Assembly (NCBI GenBank): GCA_030594665.1
Contig: JAUVET010000052.1
Span: forward strand, 1 to 8,286
Length of the DNA stretch: 8,286 nucleotides
Direction of reading: 5' to 3'
Source: Methanosarcinaceae archaeon
GTDB lineage: Archaea > Halobacteriota > Methanosarcinia > Methanosarcinales > Methanosarcinaceae
In this document: positions 1 through 5,171 of the stretch, piece after piece
Layout: each line of letters begins with the position of its first letter
Numbering within the stretch: position 1 is the stretch's first letter
The notes under the pieces: model-generated
What the model saw: the letters and a program-made list of their open reading frames with translations, nothing else
Databases searched by the model: none
What the model was told of the DNA's origin: nothing
Made by a program: the position numbers and the translations under genes

Positions 1-1
1 G

Positions 2-1033
2 ATCGATGACACCGAACTTGTCGAAGGGGTTGTGCTAAATAAATGGCGTCTTCATCCGAACATGCCAAAAATGATCGAGAACGCAAAGATCGCACTTGTT
101 GACACGCCTATTGAACTTGGCAAAACATTCAATGATTCAAAAGTACAGATACAGTCTGCAGATGAAATGGCTGCATTTGTTGAACAGGAAGAATCTTACT
201 TTAAGAACATGGTCGATGCGCTCGTACAGAGTGGCGCAAATGTTGTATTCTGCTCAAAAGGTATTGACGACCATGCAGTACATTACCTGCAAAAGAACAA
301 CATCTATGCAACACGACGTGTGAAAGATTCCATAATGAACAACATCTCACGTGCCACAGGTGCACGTATCATTCGCAATATACATGAGATAGAGGCAAAA
401 GACCTTGGAAGTGCAGGACTTGTTGAACAGGAAGGCGAATCCGAGGCAGGCAAGACATACATCAAGGAATGTACAAATGCAAAGTCAGTAACAATAATCG
501 TGCGCGGTAGCACTGATCATGTCACTGATAACATCGAGCGCAGCATCGATGACGCACTGCATGTAGTAAAGAACGTTGTCGAAGACGGAAAAATAGTGTC
601 AGGCGGCGGTGCATCTGAGATAGAGGTTGCACTCGGGCTACGTACTTATGCCGCATCGGTCGGTGGTCGCGAACAGATGGCAATATCTGCATTTGCAGAT
701 GCGCTTGAAGCAATACCAAAAGCACTTGCAGAAAATGCAGGACATGATACTATTGACACAATACTCAACCTTCGTGCCAGCCATAGCGACATGAAGAATG
801 CAGGACTGAATGTGTTTACCGGTGAGATCGTAAATATGCTCGAAAATGGAATTGTTGATTCCCTCAAGGTAAAGACACAGGCAATCAAATCCGCCTCTGA
901 AGCAGCAACTATGGTTCTTCGTGTTGATGATGTCTTAAGAGCACAGAGAAAAGATATGATTGATGTCAAGCCAGAGCACAATGTCCACAACTATGAGGGA
1001 ATGCCTGCGCCTTTCCTTGAGAACCGCAGATAA
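2..1033 (+). CDS. ths: Thermosome (group II chaperonin) subunit, C-terminal part, cut by the window edge
   Basis: The frame is open from base 2, so the gene starts outside the window; the GTG at 32 is internal, because the residues before it (IDDTELVEGVV) match the conserved thermosome stretch 'DDTEL..G'. About 344 of some 545 residues are visible. They cover the apical domain (including SGANVVFCSKGIDD), then the intermediate domain with SIDDAL (542-559; the second Asp is equivalent to the ATP-hydrolysis Asp of GroEL and thermosomes), the GGGASEIE nucleotide-site loop near 605, and the equatorial helices with GREQMAISAFADALE and NAGLNVFTGEI. In the family these form a double-ring ATP-driven folding chamber in the cytoplasm. 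The tail ends in APFLENRR without the Gly/Met-rich repeat common in archaeal subunits, which hints at a divergent paralogue. The family is certain; which paralogue (alpha, beta or other) cannot be told. No promoter is in view. Confidence 0.96.
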   Translation: MDDTELVEGVVLNKWRLHPNMPKMIENAKIALVDTPIELGKTFNDSKVQIQSADEMAAFVEQEESYFKNMVDALVQSGANVVFCSKGIDDHAVHYLQKNNIYATRRVKDSIMNNISRATGARIIRNIHEIEAKDLGSAGLVEQEGESEAGKTYIKECTNAKSVTIIVRGSTDHVTDNIERSIDDALHVVKNVVEDGKIVSGGGASEIEVALGLRTYAASVGGREQMAISAFADALEAIPKALAENAGHDTIDTILNLRASHSDMKNAGLNVFTGEIVNMLENGIVDSLKVKTQAIKSASEAATMVLRVDDVLRAQRKDMIDVKPEHNVHNYEGMPAPFLENRR

Positions 1034-1053
1034 GTGTGAATTTCAACATCGAG

Positions 1054-1090
1054 ATGGTTTGTAGGTCAATATTTGATCCTTACAAACCAT
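1054..1090 (+). terminator. Nested hairpin between convergent genes, possible terminator
   Basis: A perfect 10-bp stem pairs 1054-1063 (ATGGTTTGTA) with 1081-1090 (TACAAACCAT). Inside it GGTCAA (1064-1069) pairs with TTGATCC (1073-1079) around a TAT loop, allowing single-base bulges. T-rich sequence (TCTTTT, then ATTTT) follows on the plus strand at about 1095-1108. It sits 20 bases after the thermosome stop and contains the stop codon of the opposing DUF2119 gene, so it could end transcription from either side. Archaea often terminate on T-tracts alone, so the role is inferred. Confidence 0.5.
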
Positions 1091-1688
1091 AAAATCTTTT
1101 ATAATTTTCAATAGCCTTTTTTGCCTGTAAGGGAAATGTATCTTCGAGATATTCCACAAAATCATCCCTTGAAACGCAGTTTTTCACAACATCAAGCAGT
1201 TTTGCAGCAAAATGTATTGACCGTTCACTATTCCGTTGGATCTCAAAAGAAAGACACAGTGAATCAACTTGAAAATGCTTGAGTCTGATATATGGTGCGA
1301 CAGACCCTAAAAGCACGCCACACTCAAGTTCAATATATGCAGGCACTCCTGTTTTATTGATTCGTTCGTTATCTGTCAGTTTTGCGAGATTGGCAGCCGA
1401 ATATGAGTGTAATTCTACATAGATGTTCGGATGCAGCCTGTCAACTGCATCAATTATCCTGCATCCTATACTGGTGTAATATCGTTCATCTAAAGTGGAA
1501 ACATATTCGCCATTGTCTACAATCGGGATAACTGCAAGTGTGCCGGTTTCCGGTGGTGTTGTATTGATATTTAAAAGAAGTTGCGAGGTGTCGCGCCATT
1601 CATCACCATGCAACCCTGCGACAAACAGGCGGATTGGTGAGCCACTCCCGCAGATTTTCAGGTTATTGGGGTTCTTATTATTTGTTAT
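1080..1688 (-). CDS. DUF2119-family protein, putative zinc hydrolase related to the AstE/AspA (M14) fold; start codon unresolved
   Basis: The protein resembles DUF2119, a family I associate with methanogens and of unknown function. Counting from the proposed start, HGDE (residues 27-30), ELHS (93-96) and ELECG (120-124) match in order the zinc ligands HxxE, the third ligand His in (D/E)LH, and the ExG catalytic Glu region of succinylglutamate desuccinylase/aspartoacylase-type M14 enzymes; a metallohydrolase role is inferred from this. The usual start choice, TTG at 1613, would put the first zinc ligand at residue 2 and remove the preceding conserved-looking strand (PIRLFVAGL), so the gene must begin earlier. 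The frame is open up to a TGA at 1694, yet this stretch has no ATG or GTG. The best placed codon is ATA at 1688, 8 bases after GGGGGT and overlapping the TAA of the upstream methyltransferase gene; CTG at 1661 is an alternative. The overlap implies co-transcription and translational coupling. No signal peptide is seen, so it is likely cytoplasmic. Confidence 0.8.
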   Translation of the reverse strand: MTNNKNPNNLKICGSGSPIRLFVAGLHGDEWRDTSQLLLNINTTPPETGTLAVIPIVDNGEYVSTLDERYYTSIGCRIIDAVDRLHPNIYVELHSYSAANLAKLTDNERINKTGVPAYIELECGVLLGSVAPYIRLKHFQVDSLCLSFEIQRNSERSIHFAAKLLDVVKNCVSRDDFVEYLEDTFPLQAKKAIENYKRFYGL

Positions 1689-2365
1689 GCTTCAGTACCC
1701 CCATCAGTTACCACTTTACTTGCTATAATGTATATCTCCTCCTTTTTGGATTCCAATACATCAATTATAGTAAGCCCCATAGATTCCATACGACTCAGTA
1801 TCGGTTTTCTGTTCTCACGGTTCTTGATCTTGATGACCTGAAGCAATTTTCCATCCTCTTTCAACAGGGGCAGTATTCTTTCAAGCGCTTTAAGAGAATC
1901 TTCCGGTTCAAGAGTCAGGTCGCTTAAAATCACATCAACAGGCCCGGAAGATAGTTCATCAAGTGGGATATTGAACACATCCCCGAATGTAACTGAAACA
2001 TTCTCATTTTCAAATGCGATTTTGGAAAGTTCCGATCGAAACTCACGGCTAAACTCAAGTCCTTTCACACTTTTTGCAATTTCCGATGCAAATGCCAGGA
2101 AGCCACCGGCACTTGATCCAATATCAAGCACCTTATCGCTTTTTTGTATTATTTCGGTATGTTCCTGAATACCTTTTAGTTTTAAATAACCGGCTGGCTT
2201 ATCCATTCCTTGTGCAACATCGATATCATCATCGGTTGAAACATCCTTTGCAGATTTTGTGATAATATTGCCATTTACTTTCACGTAACCATTCAGGATT
2301 GCCTGTTTTGCACGACCTCTTGATTTGAAATGACCTGTATCTACAAGATATGCATCTAGTCTCAT
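1685..2365 (-). CDS. S4-domain FtsJ-like RNA 2'-O-methyltransferase (TlyA family)
   Basis: Residues 1-60 form an S4 RNA-binding domain (MRLDAYLVDTG, then SRGRAKQAILNGYVKVNG). Residues 62-218 form a Rossmann methyltransferase with the SAM-binding motif VLDIGSSAGGF (79-89). A K-D-K-E catalytic tetrad typical of RrmJ/TlyA 2'-O-ribose methyltransferases is plausible: K64 (or K62), D149 in LSDL, K179 in VIKIKN, and E209/E210 in SKKEEIYI. At 226 residues it is slightly shorter than bacterial TlyA (about 270). In bacteria TlyA modifies 16S and 23S rRNA; the archaeal substrate is not known from sequence. The ATG start gives the intact S4 motif from residue 1. There is no Shine-Dalgarno, and a TATA-like element 31-39 bases upstream suggests an almost leaderless transcript. 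The 3' end overlaps the proposed start of the DUF2119 gene. The old name 'hemolysin A' would be misleading. Confidence 0.9.
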   Translation of the reverse strand: MRLDAYLVDTGHFKSRGRAKQAILNGYVKVNGNIITKSAKDVSTDDDIDVAQGMDKPAGYLKLKGIQEHTEIIQKSDKVLDIGSSAGGFLAFASEIAKSVKGLEFSREFRSELSKIAFENENVSVTFGDVFNIPLDELSSGPVDVILSDLTLEPEDSLKALERILPLLKEDGKLLQVIKIKNRENRKPILSRMESMGLTIIDVLESKKEEIYIIASKVVTDGGTEA

Positions 2366-2395
2366 AATATCGGAATGGGTGAGTTGGTAGGTGGA

Positions 2396-2404
2396 CTATA
2401 TTAT
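2396..2404 (-). promoter_or_regulatory. Candidate TATA box for the TlyA-family methyltransferase gene
   Basis: On the minus strand this reads ATAATATAG, preceded by purine-rich GGATAGG that could act as a BRE. Archaeal TATA boxes lie about 25 bases before the transcription start, which would put the start near 2374, only some 8 bases before the ATG at 2365. No GGTGA-type site is present in that leader, which fits leaderless or near-leaderless translation. The element lies just after the stop codon of the membrane protein gene, so read-through from upstream is also possible. Confidence 0.35.
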
Positions 2405-2410
2405 CCTATC

Positions 2411-3502
2411 CTATTGTCCGGGTTGATCCTGAAGTTCATCGATTGCCTTCATAAGGTCGATGACTTCAGACCTATACTTCCGGGATAATGTTTCATATTC
2501 TTCATCATTGATGTCACCCTTATCCCTGTCTAGTTTGATCTCGTTCAACAATGATAAAACTGCATCGTACCGGGTTTCCAGTTCATCGAGGTCAGGTTCT
2601 TCCGCATCCGCATCATCTTCGACATCCGACTCGTCTTCATACTCCTCAGAATAGCCTTCATATTCCCCGGAATCGTCTTCATACTTCCCTGAATCGTCTT
2701 TATCATCTTCTTTAAAAGTGTCGGCACTTTTAACTGATACCTCATCATCTTCACTTTTCATTTTCTTTTGCACAAATGGGAATGCAAGTATTGCAAGAAC
2801 AATAAGTCCTATCGCAATATATGGTAATATGCCAGTGATGTTGCTCTTTGGCTTTGTGCTAATTGAGATTTTCTTGATCTGTGGAGATGCCCATGAGTGG
2901 ATAATTGCGTTATCCTCGGTTTCTATATTGTCCCCCTGAATCACATTTCCACCTTCGTCCTTTATAACAAGTTCCATTCCATGGGCAGGGATGATCTTGA
3001 CTGTAAGGTAGGATATTGGATAATTTATATATGCTGGATATTGTAAAATTTTGGTGTACCCAGGTACAGTATTTTCTGCATCATTGGGAACAAGATATTG
3101 TATTGCGTACATAGACATGCCTGCAGAGCTGAGGTGTTCCGAATCATTGAAGCGCACAATGTTTCCTTCCTTTACGTGCGGTATCTGAATTGATGGTATA
3201 TTTTCATTCATTGATTGTCGGGAGACAAGTACATTGATTGCACCATCCGGCACCCATGTCATCAGGTCAGTTGTATAATTCCCTGTTACTCTAAATACAA
3301 TTGATTCCCGTATGGTAACAGATTCAGTATTTGATATGTCTACCTCTATCAACTCCTGGAGAATAACGATATTGCTGCCGGAAATAGTGTTGCCGGATGT
3401 CATTCCGGACATTGAGCCCGGTGCATACTCCGGATGTGCAAATGCTGTTTGTGCCATCAATAAGATACATATTAAAATACCAAGATTTAGTCTAAGTCGC
3501 AT
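2411..3502 (-). CDS. Exported, C-terminally membrane-anchored protein with acidic cytoplasmic tail, function unknown
   Basis: I do not recognise a named family. Residues 1-22 form a signal peptide (positive n-region, LGILICILLM core, AFA cleavage-like site before H23). Residues 23-220 are polar and beta-rich (for example VTIRESIVFRVTG, ISYLTVKIIPA), likely a beta-sandwich outside the membrane. One transmembrane helix follows at about 225-244 (ILPYIAIGLIVLAILAFPFV), then QKKMK, which by the positive-inside rule puts the C-terminus in the cytoplasm. Residues 250-316 are extremely acidic, including three copies of a 7-residue repeat. Residues 317-363 look like a helical hairpin or coiled coil with KLDRDKGDINDEEYETLSRKY, a pattern seen in many small cytoplasmic helical modules. 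The ATG at 3502 is supported by GGTGATC 4 bases upstream. It is followed after 45 bases by the methyltransferase gene, possibly as one unit. A sensor or scaffold role is conceivable, but nothing proves one. Confidence 0.85.
   Translation of the reverse strand: MRLRLNLGILICILLMAQTAFAHPEYAPGSMSGMTSGNTISGSNIVILQELIEVDISNTESVTIRESIVFRVTGNYTTDLMTWVPDGAINVLVSRQSMNENIPSIQIPHVKEGNIVRFNDSEHLSSAGMSMYAIQYLVPNDAENTVPGYTKILQYPAYINYPISYLTVKIIPAHGMELVIKDEGGNVIQGDNIETEDNAIIHSWASPQIKKISISTKPKSNITGILPYIAIGLIVLAILAFPFVQKKMKSEDDEVSVKSADTFKEDDKDDSGKYEDDSGEYEGYSEEYEDESDVEDDADAEEPDLDELETRYDAVLSLLNEIKLDRDKGDINDEEYETLSRKYRSEVIDLMKAIDELQDQPGQ
2635..2697 (-). repeat. Three 21-bp in-frame tandem repeats encoding acidic heptapeptides
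   Basis: On the plus strand the three units begin CTTCATACTCC, CTTCATATTCC and CTTCATACTTC and are 21 bp each with a few substitutions. They encode roughly (D/G)(D/Y)S(G/E)(K/E)YE, read as DDSGKYE, DDSGEYE and GYSEEYE. They sit in the acidic cytoplasmic tail of the membrane protein and look like slippage or unequal-crossover expansion of a low-complexity region. Confidence 0.85.
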
Positions 3503-3506
3503 GAAA

Positions 3507-3513
3507 GATCACC
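3507..3513 (-). promoter_or_regulatory. Shine-Dalgarno site of the membrane protein gene
   Basis: The minus strand reads GGTGATC, an exact complement to the usual archaeal 16S rRNA 3' end (GAUCACC), followed by 4 bases (TTTC) and ATG at 3502. It fixes the start of the membrane protein gene. Confidence 0.75.
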
Positions 3514-3543
3514 TTTATTTTTAAGTTGAATGATTGTTACATG

Positions 3544-3556
3544 TATTTAATTATAA
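3544..3556 (-). promoter_or_regulatory. Candidate TATA box for the membrane protein gene
   Basis: The minus strand reads TTATAATTAAATA, centred some 48 bases before the ATG at 3502. A start 25 bases downstream would leave a leader of about 23 bases that contains the Shine-Dalgarno at 3507-3513. A second TATA-like element lies further up at 3610-3628. Which is used cannot be told from sequence. Confidence 0.35.
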
Positions 3557-3609
3557 GTGTCTAAAAAGTGCTGTACTTGTATTATTCATCTCAAATCGTT
3601 TTCATAGTA

Positions 3610-3628
3610 CACATTTTATAAATATGTG
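3610..3628 (-). promoter_or_regulatory. Imperfect palindrome overlapping a second TATA-like element
   Basis: The plus strand reads CACATTTTATAAATATGTG and the minus strand CACATATTTATAAAATGTG, so CACAT/ATGTG arms flank a TTTATAAA core. It is in the 199-bp gap before the membrane protein gene (3503-3701). It may be an upstream TATA box covered by a dimer-binding operator, or simply AT-rich DNA. Nothing else beyond the two TATA candidates and the terminator at 3688-3701 was seen in this gap. Confidence 0.3.
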
Positions 3629-3687
3629 GTATGAGTTGGCACAGTTTCAAAATACAGTTATGATTTATCACTTTTCCGACAGTCCCT

Positions 3688-3701
3688 AAAAAGAAAAAAA
3701 A
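3688..3701 (-). terminator. Oligo-T terminator after the DUF473 gene
   Basis: Immediately after the TGA of the DUF473 gene the minus strand reads TTTTTTTTCTTTTT. Runs of T on the non-template strand are the established intrinsic termination signal of archaeal RNA polymerase. It closes the PAC2-DUF473 unit and separates it from the membrane protein gene downstream. Confidence 0.7.
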
Positions 3702-4094
3702 TCACCGTGCTTCATAGCACGATGATTCATCCACAATAACGCGCGCAACTTCACCAATCTCGCTACAAACAACCTTGCGAATGCGTGTAATATAGTTTGG
3801 CTCCAACTGTATCCTTGCCATTGTCATCTCGCGCTCCTCATAGAACATCTCATTACTATGAAGCACACGGTGTGTGGAAATCTGATGCTTCAACACCTTT
3901 GCGAGAACACCAATCGTTCCACCGGTGACATCTTGTGCACTTGTATGTGTAAGAAATACATAATCCCCTGCATTGACCTTTAGTACAGCAAAGAAATTTT
4001 GTGGGCTTCGAATCTCAATTGTCCGCAAAACATGGTTTTTGAGTTCTTTCATAACATTTTCAGATATTCCAGTTAATGCAATATATTCCATCAT
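3702..4094 (-). CDS. DUF473-family protein
   Basis: This 130-residue protein resembles DUF473 (PF04322), a small family I know from methanogens and relatives with no assigned function. The N-terminus (MEYIALTGISENVMKELKNH) is followed by a small beta-rich core: TIEIRSPQNFFAVLKV, NAGDYVFLTHTSAQDVTGGTIGVLAKVL, then MARIQLEP. The 'GDYVFLT...GTIGVLAKV' pattern recalls PUA/ASCH-like RNA-binding folds; that is my inference and is weak. No membrane segment, signal peptide or metal-binding motif is evident; the two cysteines (VVCSEIG, SSCYEAR) are isolated. The start is ATGATG; GGTGAT directly abuts the first ATG, so the second (4091) may be better spaced. It follows the PAC2 gene after 35 bases, probably in one transcript, and is closed by a T-tract. 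The initiation region is tandemly duplicated. Confidence 0.85.
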   Translation of the reverse strand: MMEYIALTGISENVMKELKNHVLRTIEIRSPQNFFAVLKVNAGDYVFLTHTSAQDVTGGTIGVLAKVLKHQISTHRVLHSNEMFYEEREMTMARIQLEPNYITRIRKVVCSEIGEVARVIVDESSCYEAR

Positions 4095-4125
4095 ATCACC
4101 TGTTCCATCATATCACCTGTTCCAT
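4086..4125 (-). repeat. 17-bp tandem duplication of the DUF473 ribosome-binding site and start
   Basis: On the plus strand TTCCATCATATCACCTG occurs at 4086-4102 and again, identically, at 4103-4119, followed by a 6-base remnant TTCCAT. Each unit carries GGTGAT and ATGATGGAA on the minus strand. Since 17 is not a multiple of 3, the upstream ATGs open short frames: ATG at 4125 (MEQVI then TGA) and ATGATG at 4111 (MMEQVI then TGA). The second TGA lies inside the genuine ATGATG start. Confidence 0.9.
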
Positions 4126-4129
4126 GTAA

Positions 4130-4876
4130 TCACCCATACATAGGGAACTCTTTTCTGAGTGCTGTAGGTTGTTCTGTTATCCTGACATCCTCAGCAAGTT
4201 TTTGCATCTCAATTTCTATTTGCTCCGCCTGCTCGATAAGACTTTCCGTATCAATTGAAAGTTCATATAACGAATTCAAAACTTCAATGACAACAACTGC
4301 TGCCCTTGGATCAGGGTTTTGGCTTTGTGTAGCACCAAGAAGACTTATTGCAGGGATATCATTTACCAAACATTCACCCATGACACTGCCCGAAATTCCT
4401 GATATCGTACCCATTTGGAAAAGTTCCACCTTGTCTTTTATCTTCTCAAGCATAACCTCGTCCGTTGCCGCACCAAATACCTTACGCTCCCCACCCATTG
4501 TCGCAATTCCGGCAATGGATACGATCTCTTTTACGTTTATGGATTTCGCCCACTCAACAAGAGCTTTGCTGATATCATAAGAAACTGAAGGATTGATAGG
4601 TATATCGGACACCACTATTACCAAATTATGCTCTATACACTCATATATCCTGACTGGCATATTTATGAGTCCTTCATATAACACCGCTATCGGAGGAAAG
4701 TATCTCGAATCGATCGAACCGACATACTCCATATTTAACTCATCGATCATCTGTTGACTTGCAATATTCCCCACAAGACCGATACCGGGAAAACCTTCTA
4801 TTAACACCGGGTTTTCTGATTGAATACCTTTTGTGATAATTTTAACGTCACTATCATCATAATCTGTATCTGACAA
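4130..4876 (-). CDS. PAC2-family protein (archaeal proteasome assembly chaperone homologue, PbaA/PbaB type)
   Basis: The 248-residue protein shows the PAC2 hallmarks: NPVLIEGFPGIGLVGNIAS (about 22-40), DSRYFPPIAVLYEG, VVSDIPI, VSIAGIATMGGE, and GTISGISGSVMGECL, ending with a helical segment (SLIEQAEQIEIEMQKLAEDV). Eukaryotic PAC2 and archaeal PbaA/PbaB proteins help assemble or activate the 20S proteasome; an ATP-grasp-like adaptor role is sometimes suggested for other members. The last three residues, Met-Tyr-Gly, fit the HbYX tail that docks into 20S alpha-ring pockets. The start is TTG at 4876, supported by GGTGATT at 4879-4885; no ATG or GTG lies at a suitable site. The stop TGA forms part of a GGGTGAT sequence preceding the DUF473 leader, suggesting coupled translation. 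The family is firm; proteasome contact is inferred. Confidence 0.92.
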   Translation of the reverse strand: MSDTDYDDSDVKIITKGIQSENPVLIEGFPGIGLVGNIASQQMIDELNMEYVGSIDSRYFPPIAVLYEGLINMPVRIYECIEHNLVIVVSDIPINPSVSYDISKALVEWAKSINVKEIVSIAGIATMGGERKVFGAATDEVMLEKIKDKVELFQMGTISGISGSVMGECLVNDIPAISLLGATQSQNPDPRAAVVVIEVLNSLYELSIDTESLIEQAEQIEIEMQKLAEDVRITEQPTALRKEFPMYG

Positions 4877-4878
4877 AT

Positions 4879-4885
4879 AATCACC
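4879..4885 (-). promoter_or_regulatory. Shine-Dalgarno supporting the TTG start of the PAC2 gene
   Basis: The minus strand reads GGTGATT followed after two bases by TTG at 4876. This is the only good ribosome-binding match near the beginning of the reading frame and is why the TTG is accepted. A TATA-like AAATATAA lies at 4897-4904, but it is so close that its predicted start would fall on the TTG itself, so the true promoter may lie in the repeat region upstream. Confidence 0.6.
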
Positions 4886-4920
4886 TTTTGTACAATTATA
4901 TTTATTCCGATATCAATAAG

Positions 4921-5090
4921 AACCAATCTTCATTGATAAGTACATCGTTTTATCATCGAGAAAATCCTCGCTATGCCCGGATTAACTCGGACTATATATT
5001 TATAAAATATATACTACGAGAAAAATCACACTTTGGTCGATTTAACTCGACTATATAATCTTATAGATTGTATACTACAAGAAAATAGGC
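4921..5090 (-). repeat. Three degenerate ~60-bp tandem repeats with AT-rich palindromic cores in the rad50-PAC2 gap
   Basis: The 295-bp gap 4877-5171 contains no gene. On the minus strand, units begin about ATTTTCTTGTAGTATA (near 5086), ATTTTTCTCGTAGTATA (near 5026) and GATTTTCTCGATGATA (near 4966), spaced close to 60 bp. The first two continue through a palindrome into TATATAGTC(C)GAGTTAA. Their cores are TATATATTT-ATA-AAATATATA (plus strand, about 4993-5013, perfect 9-bp arms) and TATATAATC-TTATA-GATTGTATA (about 5052-5074, one G-T wobble); arms are kept while the sequence differs. The third unit is weaker but keeps a TGATAA/TTATCA inverted repeat. The B unit also contains TTTTATAAATATATAG, a good TATA match for the PAC2 gene. 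Tandem operators, a multi-start promoter or structured 3' RNA of rad50 are possible; none is proven. Confidence 0.75.
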
Positions 5091-5171
5091 ATACATGATA
5101 AATCAAACTTATTTTCCTCACATCTCAAAACCGCTTTAATCGTATTTAAATTAAACCAATCTTTTTAAAAC

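Noticed and set aside
646..990. Minus-strand frame of 114 codons opposite the thermosome gene
   Set aside because: It is fully antisense to conserved thermosome residues, with no recognisable domain.
1685..1702. Programmed frameshift at GGGGG joining the methyltransferase and DUF2119 into one protein
   Set aside because: A slip at the G-run into the DUF2119 frame meets the TGA at 1694 at once, so no fusion could be made.
1970..2262. Plus-strand frames opposite the methyltransferase gene
   Set aside because: They lie across the conserved SAM-binding and S4 coding region of the opposite strand and have no motif of their own.
2405..2413. TAG stop of the membrane protein as a pyrrolysine codon
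   Set aside because: Read-through would add only a few residues before the next TAG in the same frame, with no conserved sequence gained.
4921..5090. Possible CRISPR array
   Set aside because: Only three units, poorly conserved, at 60-bp period with no separate identical repeats and unique spacers, and no cas genes nearby.
4921..5171. Possible replication origin, given AT-rich palindromes
   Set aside because: No Cdc6/Orc1 gene and no recognised ORB element is in the window; AT-richness alone is not enough.
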